64,000 bases of DNA from Gemmatimonas groenlandica (GTDB lineage Bacteria; Gemmatimonadota; Gemmatimonadetes; Gemmatimonadales; Gemmatimonadaceae): contig NZ_CP053085.1 of assembly GCF_013004105.1 (NCBI RefSeq), positions 2,046,001-2,110,000 on the forward strand. The letters run 5' to 3'. The notes under the pieces were generated by a model. It was not told the DNA's origin. It searched no databases and saw only the letters and a list, made by a program, of their open reading frames with translations. The position numbers and the translations under genes were made by a program. Positions 10,201 to 19,758 of the stretch are shown one piece after another (within the stretch, counting starts at the first letter, position 1; each line of letters starts with the position of its first letter).

Positions 10201-11341
10201 CGACGTGCGCAGCACGAGCAGCAGCACGGCGAGGGCGAGCGCGGTCGTCATGAGTAGCGCGGCCACGTTCGACGTGAGTGGGCCACCCATCGCCGCGAAA
10301 TAGCTCGCGGGGTCAAACAGGGAGGACACGTTCGACAACGCGGTGAGTGGCGCGACCGCGATCGCGAGCGCGCACCGCCGCCGCCGCGGCGGCCGCGACC
10401 CGCTGTCCGGTGCGCGCTGGCCGGCGCCACGCGCCGATGAGCATGCCGAGCAGCGCAAGGCCGAGCGACAGATTGGTACGGGCTCGTGCGCGCTGCAGCA
10501 GCGAGAGCTGGGTCTCCCCCTCCGAGAAACTGAGCGCCCGTACTCGCGCCAATCGATTCGGTCCATCCGGCACTACCACCACCGTCGAACCGGCGGCCAC
10601 GTTGGTCGAGTCAGGTGATTCGATGATCGTATGCGCCACATCGACACGGCCGGACAGCGTGCGCAGCAGCGGCCGGGCAAAGCGATCCGCCGGCGGGGCT
10701 GACGACACCAACGCCACCGCTACGGCCTCAACTCGCCCATCGGCAGAGCGGGCGCGGGCCACTAATGAAGTGTGGAAGGCGCCGTCCACGAGACGCACAC
10801 CGACTGGTGCTCCTGGCATGATCGATGTGCGGGTCTGCCCCGCGCGCGCCACCAGCGCGCCGTTCCGGAACACCAGCAGCGCCGACTCCACGGCACCCTC
10901 CAACGGAGGCGTCGCCACGCTCAGCGTGTCCAGCACCCGCTCTTCAGCGACGCGACGTAACGTCGACGCGACGTCGGTCAGGCTGGCGGCCACGCGTTGC
11001 GCCCGATCCTCCCGTTCTCCTGCCGACCACGCCGACCAATCCCGACGAACGGAGAAGAGTGTTGCCGTTTCGCCCACCGCCACGGTGACCGTGATCGCGA
11101 GTAGCGCGACGGTTGCCGCGGCAAGACCACGCGGGCGTCGCAGTGTGGGTAGCATCCAGACCGCACACGCGCTCGCCACGAGCGCCACGACCAGCGACGC
11201 CCAACCCGGCGCCTGCTGCCAGAGCGCGCAGGCGATGATCGCGGTGCTGGTCGACGCGACCCATCCCAAGGGCCACGAATCGGCGCGCGGCGCGCGGGGT
11301 GAGGAGAACATGGCCCCACAATACCCCGCGAACCCCACCAT
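7240..11341 (-). pseudogene. NtrY-like transmembrane sensor histidine kinase, interrupted by a frameshift
   Basis: Two overlapping minus-strand frames together make one long sensor kinase. The upstream frame (11341 to about 10390; start MVGFAG, or MFSS at 11311) gives membrane helices and a periplasmic sensor region. The downstream frame (about 10390 to 7240) gives more helices, a HAMP-like region, a PAS-like region, the phospho-acceptor box HEIKNPLTPIRLG, and the ATPase boxes NVLENARL, DDGTGIP and SGLGLAISRRLIEGWGG. The switch lies in a GC triplet-rich stretch near 10380-10400, where one extra base (or two missing) changes frame. The layout is NtrY-like. No response regulator gene is adjacent. 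It could be a true pseudogene or a sequence error. Confidence 0.8.
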
Positions 11342-11378
11342 GGCGAAGGGGCGGCCCCTGTCCGGTTATCTTTCCTCT

Positions 11379-12149
11379 ATGCCCCTGTTTCGCCGACTCC
11401 GGCGTCTTCCCCCCTTGGCACTGCCGTTCGTCACCATGCTGGTCGCCGCTCCCCTGCTGGCGGCGCCGTGGCCAGCGCCGACGCCATCGGCATCAGGCGC
11501 GCAACCGCCGGCGCAGGCGCGGCTCGACGTCGGCAGCTTCACGCTGCTGTTGAATGGACAGCGCGCAGGACGCGAGCAGTTCTCGGTGCAACGGATCACG
11601 TCGCAGGACGGCGGCACGCTCGAAGTGCGATCCGAATCCGCCATCGGCGATCGCCGGGTCGCCATGCGCCTCGAGACCGATTCGGTCGGGTCGCCTGTCC
11701 GCTACTCTGTCGAGGAACGACGCGGTGCCGACGTGACGCTGCGCCTCGGCGGTCAGCGGGTACGCGGCCGCTTCGCGACGCTGGCCCGCAGTTCGACCGG
11801 CGAAGCGGCACGCGAGTATCTCTTGCGTCCCGGCGCGGTCGTCATAGAGGAAGATGGGATCGTGCAGTACGCGCTGCTGGTGCGCGACCGCACGCTGACC
11901 GACGGCGCCGGTGTCACGCTTCCCAGTTTGACCCCGATCGCCAACACCCAGGGTGCCGTCCGTGTCGTACTCGAGACGAGCACGGATACGATCGTCGTGG
12001 CCGGCGCACGACGCGAAGCCCGTCGGTGGAGGGTCGCGGCGAGCAGCGGCGACGTGCGGCTCGTTTGGGCTGACTCCGAGGGGCGATTGCTGCGACTCTC
12101 GATTCCCGCGCGTAACCTCGAGGCCCTCCGAGACGACGTGCCGCGCTGA
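11379..12149 (+). CDS. Secreted protein of unknown function
   Basis: The 256-residue product starts at ATG 11379 (MPLFRRLRRLPP). It has a signal peptide with hydrophobic core LALPFVTMLVAAPLLAAP and a low-complexity Pro/Ala linker, followed by a beta-rich domain (GSFTLLLNGQRAGREQFSV, and later TLTDGAGVTLPSL). I do not recognise a named family; the alternating hydrophobic pattern suggests an envelope beta-sandwich or lipid-associated protein. The frame is open far upstream (to 10347), but that part is the complement of the sensor kinase. It is divergent from that kinase, and a TolC-like gene follows. Confidence 0.7.
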   Translation: MPLFRRLRRLPPLALPFVTMLVAAPLLAAPWPAPTPSASGAQPPAQARLDVGSFTLLLNGQRAGREQFSVQRITSQDGGTLEVRSESAIGDRRVAMRLETDSVGSPVRYSVEERRGADVTLRLGGQRVRGRFATLARSSTGEAAREYLLRPGAVVIEEDGIVQYALLVRDRTLTDGAGVTLPSLTPIANTQGAVRVVLETSTDTIVVAGARREARRWRVAASSGDVRLVWADSEGRLLRLSIPARNLEALRDDVPR

Positions 12150-12241
12150 CGCGGTCGACTCGCGTGGCCAGCCTTCGTCTGGACTCCGTGGTCTTATTCG
12201 CTGAAACCATCCCGGCTCGGGGTGCGTACGCCCCCCTGTCT

Positions 12242-13753
12242 ATGTCCTCCACCCGCTTCGTCCCCATGAGAATTCACGCATTCGCGCTCGCGCTCGGCCT
12301 GGCTGCAGTCGGGACCGTTCCGGCGCTCGCCGCGGCGCAGACCGCCCCTGCTCCGGGGGCTGTCATCACGTTGACAGACGCCCTCGCACTCGCGCGCCGG
12401 AATAATCCTGCGCTGCAGACCTCCACCAATGCCCGACGCACGGCGGCAGCCGCCGTCCGCAGCGCGAAAGGCGCGTTCCTGCCCAGTGTGAATTCGAGCT
12501 TGGGCGGCGGCTATCGCGAAGGACGTCAGACCTTTTTCCAGGGTCAGGCATTCGGTTCCACGAACGATCAGCTGTCCACCGACGCGGCGGTCAGCGCCAA
12601 CCTGCAGCTCTCGCTCGCCACGCTGAACGACAAGCGCGCAGCACAGGCCAATCAGAACGCGACCGAAGCCGACATCGCCGCCGCCGAGCAGCGGGTCCGC
12701 AACGAAGTCACCAATCAGTATCTCACGGCGCTGCAGGCGCAGGCCCGCGCCGCCCTCCAGGATACGTTGCAGGCCACCACACAGACGCAGTTGCAGTTGG
12801 CCCGCGCGCGTCTCCAGGTCGGTTCCGGCACGCAGCTCGACGTGCAGCGCGCCGAAGTGGCCGATGGACAGCAGCGCGTGGCCTCGCTGAACGCGCGCAA
12901 TCAGGCGGCCATCGAGATCGTGCGGCTCTTCCAGGCGATCGGCATCGATGCCGCGCCCGACGCAAAGCTCGACGCCAACCTCGCGGCCCCGCCGGCGATC
13001 GATCTCGCCGCCATTCTCGAAATGGCGCGTCGCACCAATCCGGCGCTCGGCTCGTTCCGCGCCCGTGAAGAGTCGGCCCGCCGCTCGCAGGCGTCGGCGC
13101 GCAGCGCGTACTTTCCGTCGCTCTCGCTGTCGGCCAACGTCTCGGCCTTCACGAACCGCTTCACCAATACGGGACTGCTGATCAGCCAGAGCCAGGCCAG
13201 CACGCTCGGCGCCAAAGCCTCGTGCATTCGCAGTGAGGAAGTGCGCGATCGCCTCGGCCTCACGAACAATCTGGCCCAGTGTAATGCGATCACCTTCACG
13301 CCGTCGCAGGAAGACGCGATTCGCACGGCGCAGAGCAAGTACCCGCTCGACTTCACGCGCAATCCGTACTCGCTGTCGGCGTCGTTCTCGCTGCCGATCT
13401 TCAACGGCTGGCGTCGCGAGCAGCAGGTCGAGCAGGCCAGTGTGCAGCGCCGCAATGCGCAGAATGATGTGCGCGGACAGGAGCTGCGCGTCACGGCCGA
13501 CGTGACGTCGGCGTACCTCTCGCTGAGCACGGCCCGGCAAACCGTCGTGCTGCAGGAACAGAACGTCCGCACCGCGCGCACCGCACTCTCGCTGGCGCAG
13601 GAACGCTATCGCGTCGGCGCCATCAGCATCGTGGACCTCGTACAGGCCCGCGGTGACTACGAGCGCGCCGAGACCGACCGTATCACTGCTGTATACGATG
13701 TACAACGGGCATTCGCGGCGCTTGAAAATGCCGTCGGCCGTCCCATCCGCTAA
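12242..13753 (+). CDS. TolC-family outer-membrane efflux protein
   Basis: About 503 residues. An N-terminal signal peptide (MRIHAFALALGLAAVGTV, ending ALAAAQ) precedes two OEP repeats, each with long coiled-coil helices rich in Ala, Gln, Arg and Glu. Family-typical phrases are ITLTDALALARRNNPAL, GSGTQLDVQRAEV, YSLSASFSLPIFNGWRRE and YRVGAISIVDLVQARGDYE. It forms the outer-membrane channel of a tripartite exporter whose adaptor, ATPase and permeases follow. Starts at 12242 (MSSTRF) and 12266 (MRIHAF) are both possible, and neither has a clear ribosome-binding site. A two-Cys insertion (SCIRSEEV and AQCNAITF) lies near residues 327-350. Confidence 0.9.
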   Translation: MSSTRFVPMRIHAFALALGLAAVGTVPALAAAQTAPAPGAVITLTDALALARRNNPALQTSTNARRTAAAAVRSAKGAFLPSVNSSLGGGYREGRQTFFQGQAFGSTNDQLSTDAAVSANLQLSLATLNDKRAAQANQNATEADIAAAEQRVRNEVTNQYLTALQAQARAALQDTLQATTQTQLQLARARLQVGSGTQLDVQRAEVADGQQRVASLNARNQAAIEIVRLFQAIGIDAAPDAKLDANLAAPPAIDLAAILEMARRTNPALGSFRAREESARRSQASARSAYFPSLSLSANVSAFTNRFTNTGLLISQSQASTLGAKASCIRSEEVRDRLGLTNNLAQCNAITFTPSQEDAIRTAQSKYPLDFTRNPYSLSASFSLPIFNGWRREQQVEQASVQRRNAQNDVRGQELRVTADVTSAYLSLSTARQTVVLQEQNVRTARTALSLAQERYRVGAISIVDLVQARGDYERAETDRITAVYDVQRAFAALENAVGRPIR

Positions 13754-13765
13754 CAGAGACCAGTC

Positions 13766-15052
13766 ATGACGAAAGGCGTAAAGTTCGGGATCGGCGGCGT
13801 CGTAGTGATCGCCGTTGCAGCCCTTGCAGTGATCAGCGCGAAGAAGAACAGCACGAAGCCGGTGGAAGTGCGCACCGAAGCCGTTGAAGCCCGCGACCTC
13901 GTGGCCTCCGTCACGGCCAGCGGACAGATCCAGCCGCGCACCAAGGTTGATGTGTCGGCCGACGTAACCGGCAAGATCGTGCGTCTTTCCGTGAAGGAAG
14001 GTGACATCGTGAAGAAGGGCCAGTTCCTGTTGCAGATCGACCCCGAGCAGGTCACGGCCGCCCTTCAGCGCTCCGAGGCGTTTCTCGCGTCGTCGCGTGC
14101 CCAGTCGGCGCAGTCCCGCGCGAGCCTGCTGCAGGCCCAGCGCAACTACGAGCGCTCGCTCAAGATCAAGCAGCAGTCGCCGGAACTCGTCAGCGACGAA
14201 CAGCTCGAGCAGCTCAAGACGCAGGCCGACGTGAACAAGGAATTGGCGGCGGCCGCCAGCTTCAGCGTTGACCAGGCCGTGGCCTCGGTGCGCGATGCCC
14301 GCCAGGCGCTCAACCGCACCACGATCACCGCGCCGATGAGCGGCAAAATCACTCGCCTGAACGTCGAAGAAGGCGAAACGGCGATCATGGGTACGCTGAA
14401 CAAGGACGCGGCGACCCTCATGACGATCAGCGATATGAGTGTGCTCGAAACGAAGGTGAAGGTCGACGAGACCGACGTCGCACGCATCAGCGTGGGTGAC
14501 TCGGCCCTCATTCAGATCGACGCCTTCCCGGACACCACCTTTGTGGGCCGTGTGGTCGAAATCTCGAATAGCTCGGTCACGAAGTCGGCTGCCGCCAACA
14601 CCGGCGACCAGGCGATCGACTACGAAGTCCGCGTCGAGCTCGTGAACCCGCCGCAGGACACCCGCCCCGACTTCTCGGCGACCGCGAAGATCGTGACGGC
14701 GTCGCGGACCAAGGTGCTCAGCATCCCGATCATCGCCCTGACGGTGCGTGAGAACGAGAATCTCCCGAACGGCGACTCGGCCGTGACGGTAGGCCGCCAG
14801 CCGGCGAAGGAAGTCGGCAAGCGTGACGTGGAAGGCGTGTTCGTGGTCGGTACCGACAACAAAGTCAGCTTCCGCCCCGTAAAGGTCGGAATCGCCGGAG
14901 AACGTCATTTCGAAGTGCTCGACGGACTGAAGAGCGGCGAGACCATCGTGGCCGGCACCTATCAGGCGATCCGTGAACTCAAGGACGGCGCCATGATCAA
15001 GACGGCGAAGGTGGAAGAGAAGAAGGCGCCAGCAACCGGAAAGAAGCCGTGA
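13766..15052 (+). CDS. MacA-like periplasmic adaptor (HlyD/RND membrane-fusion family)
   Basis: The 428-residue protein has one N-terminal membrane helix, then a split biotinyl-lipoyl domain ([20 protein letters not shown] and, after the hairpin, [19 protein letters not shown]). A long coiled-coil hairpin lies between them, and beta-barrel and membrane-proximal domains end in [20 protein letters not shown]. This is the adaptor that links a MacB-type permease to TolC. It starts 12 bp after the TolC-like gene and overlaps the ATPase gene by 4 bp (GTGA), so the three are clearly co-translated. The cargo is not indicated by the sequence. Confidence 0.9.
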   Translation: MTKGVKFGIGGVVVIAVAALAVISAKKNSTKPVEVRTEAVEARDLVASVTASGQIQPRTKVDVSADVTGKIVRLSVKEGDIVKKGQFLLQIDPEQVTAALQRSEAFLASSRAQSAQSRASLLQAQRNYERSLKIKQQSPELVSDEQLEQLKTQADVNKELAAAASFSVDQAVASVRDARQALNRTTITAPMSGKITRLNVEEGETAIMGTLNKDAATLMTISDMSVLETKVKVDETDVARISVGDSALIQIDAFPDTTFVGRVVEISNSSVTKSAAANTGDQAIDYEVRVELVNPPQDTRPDFSATAKIVTASRTKVLSIPIIALTVRENENLPNGDSAVTVGRQPAKEVGKRDVEGVFVVGTDNKVSFRPVKVGIAGERHFEVLDGLKSGETIVAGTYQAIRELKDGAMIKTAKVEEKKAPATGKKP

Positions 15053-15855
15053 GCAACACTCTCGACGATATCGGACTCAGCACCACGGGGGAGCGCCAGG
15101 CGGTTACGACCGCCGCTGGTGCCGCCCCGGGACAGGACTGGGTCATCGTGACCCGTCAGCTGAAGCGACAGTACGACATGGGTGGCGAAATCGTCCGCGC
15201 ACTGCGCGGCGTCGATCTCGCCATCCGGCGCAACGAATACGTAGCCATCATGGGACCCTCGGGCTCGGGCAAGTCGACGCTCATGAATCTCATCGGCTGC
15301 CTCGACACGCCGAACGAAGGTGAGTACTGGCTCAACGGCATGCTGGTGAGCACGATGACCGACGATGCGCTCGCCCGCGTGCGCAACAAGGAAATCGGAT
15401 TCGTATTCCAGACCTTCAACCTCCTGCCCCGCGCCTCGGCGCTGCAGAACGTCGAACTCCCGCTGGTCTACGCCGGCATTTCGGCCGACGAGCGGAAGAA
15501 GCGCGCCACCGAGGCACTCGAGCGCGTGCAACTCGGTCAGCGTATGCATCACCGGCCCAACGAACTCTCCGGTGGTCAGCGTCAGCGCGTCGCGATTGCC
15601 CGTGCACTCGTGAACCGCCCGTCCATCCTGCTCGCCGACGAGCCGACGGGTAACCTCGACTCGCAGACCTCGGAAGAGATCATGCGTGTGTTCGAGGAAC
15701 TCGCAACGCAGGGACAGACCGTCGTCATGGTCACGCACGAACCGGACATCGCCGTGCACGCCAAGCGCATCATCGTGCTGCGCGACGGCGTCATCTCGAG
15801 CGACGAAACGCGCGCGCAGTACGCGGCCAAGATCTCCGGCGAGCGCGTACACTAG
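15049..15855 (+). CDS. MacB/LolD-type ABC transporter ATP-binding protein
   Basis: The 268-residue ATPase starts at a GTG inside the adaptor stop. It has Walker [14 protein letters not shown]-loop [10 protein letters not shown], signature [15 protein letters not shown], Walker [14 protein letters not shown] and H-loop VMVTHEP, the pattern of the MacB/LolD/FtsE export class. A hydrophilic N-terminal extension of about 30 residues precedes the domain. It is the only ATPase in this operon, yet eight separate permease genes follow. It presumably energises all of them, because none of the permeases carries its own nucleotide-binding domain as MacB does. Confidence 0.93.
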   Translation: MSNTLDDIGLSTTGERQAVTTAAGAAPGQDWVIVTRQLKRQYDMGGEIVRALRGVDLAIRRNEYVAIMGPSGSGKSTLMNLIGCLDTPNEGEYWLNGMLVSTMTDDALARVRNKEIGFVFQTFNLLPRASALQNVELPLVYAGISADERKKRATEALERVQLGQRMHHRPNELSGGQRQRVAIARALVNRPSILLADEPTGNLDSQTSEEIMRVFEELATQGQTVVMVTHEPDIAVHAKRIIVLRDGVISSDETRAQYAAKISGERVH

Positions 15856-15895
15856 TACGTTCGGCGAGTCGTTCCGACACACGGTAGTATCGCCA

Positions 15896-15922
15896 CGAGG
15901 CGCTCGGTATCCGGGCGCCTCG
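15896..15922 (+). terminator. Hairpin between the ATPase and the first permease gene (possible attenuator)
   Basis: A perfect 8-bp stem CGAGGCGC (15896-15903) / GCGCCTCG (15915-15922) has an 11-nt loop and is followed by TTGTGG. The 149-bp gap here is the only sizeable gap in the export operon; the other junctions are 2-23 bp. A partial terminator would lower permease expression relative to ATPase, adaptor and channel, but the missing strong T-run makes this uncertain. Confidence 0.5.
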
Positions 15923-16004
15923 TTGTGGTCTCAGGAAGGCGAAACTCTGACCGGCGCACGCCGTAAATCCTCGCAGACCCCACGCGGCGCGAGGCGCTCT
16001 CCCC

Positions 16005-17252
16005 ATGCAGTTTTTCGAAGCCATTCGATTGGCCCTCAACACGATCCGTGTGCAGAAGCTCAAGAGCGCGTTTACGCTGCTCGGTGTCTGCATCGGTGTG
16101 ATGTTCCTGATCTCCGTCGTCTCGATCGTCGAGGGGATGGGGCGGTACATGGAAGAGGACCTGATCGGCAAGCTGATCGGCGTCAACACGTTCGAGTTGC
16201 GCAGTCGCCCCAACATCAACATCGGCGACATGGATGAGGCCACCTGGGAAGAGTACCGGCGACGGCCACGACTCGAACTAGTCGATGTTGCACCGGTCAC
16301 CAGCGCACTACCGACCGACGCCAAGTGGTACATCACCAGCGAAGATCAGGTCGCCATCACCTCCGCGACCAGCGGGAAGCCGCGTACCACGCGGGTGTTT
16401 GCGGTGGATGGTCAGTATTTCGACGTGAAGAATCTCGGCGTGACCGCCGGCCGCATTCTCTCGGAGCAGGAGCTCTCCCGTGGTGAGAAGTCGGTGGTGA
16501 TCGGCATCGATGCCGCCGAACGACTTTTCCCCGGTCTCGATCCGCTCGGTCGCGAACTCAAGATGGGTGGCGTCCCCTATCGCGTGGTTGGTGTGGCCGA
16601 GTCGCAAGGCAAAGCATTCGGTATGTCGTTCGACAACTTCATCGTGACGTCGTGGCGTTCACCGGCGCGCCGATTGCTCAACTCGCGGCCGAACATTGTC
16701 GATGCGGTGGCGATTCAGTCGCCAAGCCCCGAGGCGATGACCGAAACCATGGAGATCGTGCGGTCGGTGATGCGCGCGCAGCGTCATCTCCGTCCGTCGC
16801 AGAAGGACAACTTTGCGCTGCAAACCGCCGACTCGGCGCTGGAGTTCTGGAACAAGATCAAGAGCTATCTCGTGCTTGCCGGCATCGCGCTCCCCGCGAT
16901 CGGTCTCGTGGTCGGTGCCATCGTCATCATGAACATCATGCTCGTCGCCGTCTCCGAACGCACACGAGAAATCGGCATACGTAAAGCACTCGGTGCCAAG
17001 CGTCGCGATATCCTGATGCAGTTCCTGATCGAAGCTTCGACCCTTGGCATCGTGGGCTCGGCGATCGGCGTCGCCCTCGGCATCGGTCTCGCCGAAGGGA
17101 TCTCGGCGTTCTCTCCGCTGCCGGCCAGCGTGGCACCGTGGTCCATCGTGGTCGGAATCGCGCTAGGTGCCGGCGTCGGTGTGGTGTCCGGCGTGTATCC
17201 CGCCAGTCGCGCGTCGCGGCTGGATCCGATCACGGCCCTGCGGCAGGAATAG
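16005..17252 (+). CDS. MacB/FtsX-family permease, type A, copy 1
   Basis: A 415-residue permease with the MacB layout: one N-terminal helix (FTLLGVCIGVMFLISVVSIV), a MacB_PCD-type extracytoplasmic domain (about residues 45-285), and a C-terminal FtsX domain of three helices with IVIMNIMLVAVSERTREIGIRKALGAKRRD and the ending YPASRASRLDPITALRQE. The N-terminus RLALNTIRVQKLKSAF defines what I call type A in this operon. It is separated from the following type-B gene by only 3 bp, suggesting an A/B heterodimer that moves substrate from the membrane or periplasm toward TolC. Confidence 0.9.
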   Translation: MQFFEAIRLALNTIRVQKLKSAFTLLGVCIGVMFLISVVSIVEGMGRYMEEDLIGKLIGVNTFELRSRPNINIGDMDEATWEEYRRRPRLELVDVAPVTSALPTDAKWYITSEDQVAITSATSGKPRTTRVFAVDGQYFDVKNLGVTAGRILSEQELSRGEKSVVIGIDAAERLFPGLDPLGRELKMGGVPYRVVGVAESQGKAFGMSFDNFIVTSWRSPARRLLNSRPNIVDAVAIQSPSPEAMTETMEIVRSVMRAQRHLRPSQKDNFALQTADSALEFWNKIKSYLVLAGIALPAIGLVVGAIVIMNIMLVAVSERTREIGIRKALGAKRRDILMQFLIEASTLGIVGSAIGVALGIGLAEGISAFSPLPASVAPWSIVVGIALGAGVGVVSGVYPASRASRLDPITALRQE

Positions 17253-17255
17253 CAC

Positions 17256-18509
17256 ATGTCTGCATTCACTACGCGCCTGTCCGCCGTCGCCGAGGGCGTA
17301 CGTATCGCGCTCGATGCCGTACGCGCGAACAAAGTTCGCGCCGGTCTCACGATTCTCGGTATTGCCGTGGGTGTGTTCGTCGTGGTCGCCATATCAGCCG
17401 CGATCCACGGTATCAATCAGTCGGTGGCCAGAGACTTCGCGAGTACCGGGCCGACGACGTTCTTCGTATCTCGCTATCCGATCAGTTTTGAAAATTGTGA
17501 CGGCTCCGACGGTACCTGCGCGTGGCTCCGTAACCCGCCTATCCGCCCGAACGAGATCGAAAGCCTTCGGCGCCTGCCAAGCATAGAGTCCGTGGGCGAG
17601 CGACTGGATTGGGGGACGAAGGTCAAGTATCGCGAGCGCGAATTGCCGTCGGCGAGCATCGAAGGCTACAGTGCCGAGTGGACCACGATCAGCGCCCCGG
17701 AAGTATATCCGGGTCGGGCCTTCACGAGCGCCGAAGCGCGTACGGGCGCGCGCGTCGCGGTGATCACCACGCTGATGGCCACGCGGCTGTTCGATGGATC
17801 CGATCCGATCGGCAAGTCGGTCACACTGAACGGCGTGCCGTTCGAAGTGATCGGCGTGTACAAGGACAACAGCAGCTTCCTGTCGGGCGGTGAACGCCCG
17901 AAGGCCGTGATTCCCGTGCAGTCGCTCATTCGCTACGTGGGGGCTCGAGCCAGCGGGATCTCGCTCGCGGTCAAGCCACGCGAAGGCGTCGCGCGTGACA
18001 TCGCCCTCGATGACGTGACGGCCACTCTGCGCGGTATGCGCGGAACGCGGCCGGGCGGCGAGTCGTCGTTCGCCATCATCACGCAGGACAAGTTGCTCGA
18101 CACGTACAATAGCATCTTCGGCATGTTCTTCTTGGTCATGATCGCGCTGTCGGCGGTTGGCCTGATTGTCGGTGGCGTTGGTGTCGTCGCGATCATGATG
18201 ATCTCAGTCACCGAACGGACCCGGGAAATCGGTGTGCGCAAAGCGCTCGGCGCGACCAAGGCCACGATTCTCTGGCAGTTCCTGGTGGAGGCGGCCACGC
18301 TCACCGGCATTGGCGGTGCCATTGGTCTGTTCGTGGGATGGCTGGGCGCGCTCGGCATCCGGAGCTTCACGCCCATTGAGGCGAGTATCCCACCGATGGC
18401 CGTTGTCGTGGCGCTCGGCGCCAGTGCAGTGACCGGTATTCTCTTCGGCATGCTGCCCGCCAGTCGCGCGGCGCGTCTCGATCCCGTCGAAGCGCTTCGC
18501 TACGAGTAA
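17256..18509 (+). CDS. MacB/FtsX-family permease, type B, copy 1
   Basis: 417 residues, with the same four-helix permease plan as its neighbour but of a distinct subtype. The N-terminus reads GVRIALDAVRANKVRAGLTI then VGVFVVVAISAAIHGINQ, and the end is LPASRAARLDPVEALRYE. The extracytoplasmic domain carries a short Cys-bracketed motif, NCDGSDGTC (codons at 17496-17519), which recurs in two other type-B copies and may form a small disulfide loop. The FtsX core ISVTERTREIGVRKALGAT is intact. It has no ATPase domain and depends on the upstream ATPase. Confidence 0.9.
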   Translation: MSAFTTRLSAVAEGVRIALDAVRANKVRAGLTILGIAVGVFVVVAISAAIHGINQSVARDFASTGPTTFFVSRYPISFENCDGSDGTCAWLRNPPIRPNEIESLRRLPSIESVGERLDWGTKVKYRERELPSASIEGYSAEWTTISAPEVYPGRAFTSAEARTGARVAVITTLMATRLFDGSDPIGKSVTLNGVPFEVIGVYKDNSSFLSGGERPKAVIPVQSLIRYVGARASGISLAVKPREGVARDIALDDVTATLRGMRGTRPGGESSFAIITQDKLLDTYNSIFGMFFLVMIALSAVGLIVGGVGVVAIMMISVTERTREIGVRKALGATKATILWQFLVEAATLTGIGGAIGLFVGWLGALGIRSFTPIEASIPPMAVVVALGASAVTGILFGMLPASRAARLDPVEALRYE

Positions 18510-18520
18510 TCGGAGACCAC

Positions 18521-19756
18521 ATGCCTTTCATGGAAGCTGTCCGGCTAGCCCTCGCCACGATCCGCGTGCAGAAGCTCAAAAGCTTTTTCACGCTCATCGG
18601 CGTCACCATCGGCGTGATGTTCCTGATCGCCGTGGTGTCGATCGTCGAGGGCATGAGTCGATACGTGGAGAACGATTTCGCCGGTAAGCTGTTCGGCGTG
18701 AACACGTTCACCCTGCGTCGGTGGAATGACTTCAATACCGACGACAATCTCGACTGGCGCGAGATTCAGCGTCGGCCGCGGTTGTTCGCGTACGACGCGG
18801 ATCTGGTGCGCTCGGTGCTGCCTCCAGGATCTTCGTCGGCGATCACGAACGAGACGTTCATGAACGCGAACTCGCCCTTCGCCCGTCCTCGACAGGTACA
18901 GGCCGTCGCGACGGAAGCCGCCTACTTCACGATCAAGAAGTTCAACGTCACGCTCGGGCGTGCCTTTGGTCCGCAGGAAGTGAACATCGGCGCGCGTGTG
19001 CTCGTGATCGGTGTCGACGTGGCCGAGCACTTCTTCAAAGGCCTCGACCCGATCGGCCGCGAGCTGCGCATGAACGGCGTGCCCTATGAGGTGATCGGCG
19101 TGATCGAAAAGCAGGGATCGGTGTTCGGCTTCTCGCTCGATAGACTGGCGATTGCGCCGTACACGAGTCCCCTGCACCGCGCGATCCGGCCGCGGGGGGA
19201 CATCGAAGCGATGATCGTGCAGGCCCCCACCAAGGATCTAGTATCCGACGGTATGGATGCCGCGCGCGAGGCGTTGCGGGCCTCGCGAAAGATGCCTCCT
19301 GGCAAAGCTGACAACTTTGCGCTCGAAACACAGGACGAAGCGATGGCCTTCTTTGACGGCATCAAGTCGAAGATGGTCATCTTCGGCACGGCGCTGCCCG
19401 CCATCGGTCTGGTCGTCGGCGCGATGGTGATCATGAACATCATGCTGGTGGCAGTTGCCGAGCGGACACGTGAGATCGGCGTGCGTAAGGCGCTTGGTGC
19501 GCGACGCCGTGACATCATGTCGCAGTTCCTCGTTGAATCGGCTACGCTGAGCGTGGTAGGCGCAGCAATCGGCATCGGGCTGGGGATCGGCTTGGCGGCG
19601 ACCATTGCCGCGCTGACACCACTGCCGGCGGCGGTGGCACCGTGGTCGATCGTGGCGGCACTGGTGGTCGGTGCTGGCGTAGGCATTGCGGCCGGTATCT
19701 ACCCGGCGAGCCGGGCAGCCCGGCTCGATCCCATCACAGCTTTGCGGCAGGAATAG
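18521..19756 (+). CDS. MacB/FtsX-family permease, type A, copy 2
   Basis: 411 residues and close to copy 1 along its whole length: EAVRLALATIRVQKLKSFF, GVMFLIAVVSIVEGMSRYVE, the periplasmic FKGLDPIGRELRMNGVPYEV, and the FtsX core VAERTREIGVRKALGARRRD ending in YPASRAARLDPITALRQE. It follows the first B gene after 11 bp and precedes the second B gene by 2 bp. Its periplasmic domain differs most from copy 1 around residues 60-130 (for example NDFNTDDNLDWREIQRRPRL), which is where substrate or adaptor specificity would be expected to lie. Confidence 0.9.
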   Translation: MPFMEAVRLALATIRVQKLKSFFTLIGVTIGVMFLIAVVSIVEGMSRYVENDFAGKLFGVNTFTLRRWNDFNTDDNLDWREIQRRPRLFAYDADLVRSVLPPGSSSAITNETFMNANSPFARPRQVQAVATEAAYFTIKKFNVTLGRAFGPQEVNIGARVLVIGVDVAEHFFKGLDPIGRELRMNGVPYEVIGVIEKQGSVFGFSLDRLAIAPYTSPLHRAIRPRGDIEAMIVQAPTKDLVSDGMDAAREALRASRKMPPGKADNFALETQDEAMAFFDGIKSKMVIFGTALPAIGLVVGAMVIMNIMLVAVAERTREIGVRKALGARRRDIMSQFLVESATLSVVGAAIGIGLGIGLAATIAALTPLPAAVAPWSIVAALVVGAGVGIAAGIYPASRAARLDPITALRQE

Positions 19757-19758
19757 CG

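Noticed and set aside
10347-11378. N-terminal extension of the secreted protein to 10347
   Set aside because: These 344 codons are the antisense of the sensor kinase; the signal peptide begins at 11379.
12194-14908. 904-codon open frame on the minus strand opposite the TolC-like and MacA-like genes
   Set aside because: It is the antisense shadow of two clear genes in GC-rich DNA; the product is Arg/His/Gly-rich without any recognisable domain.
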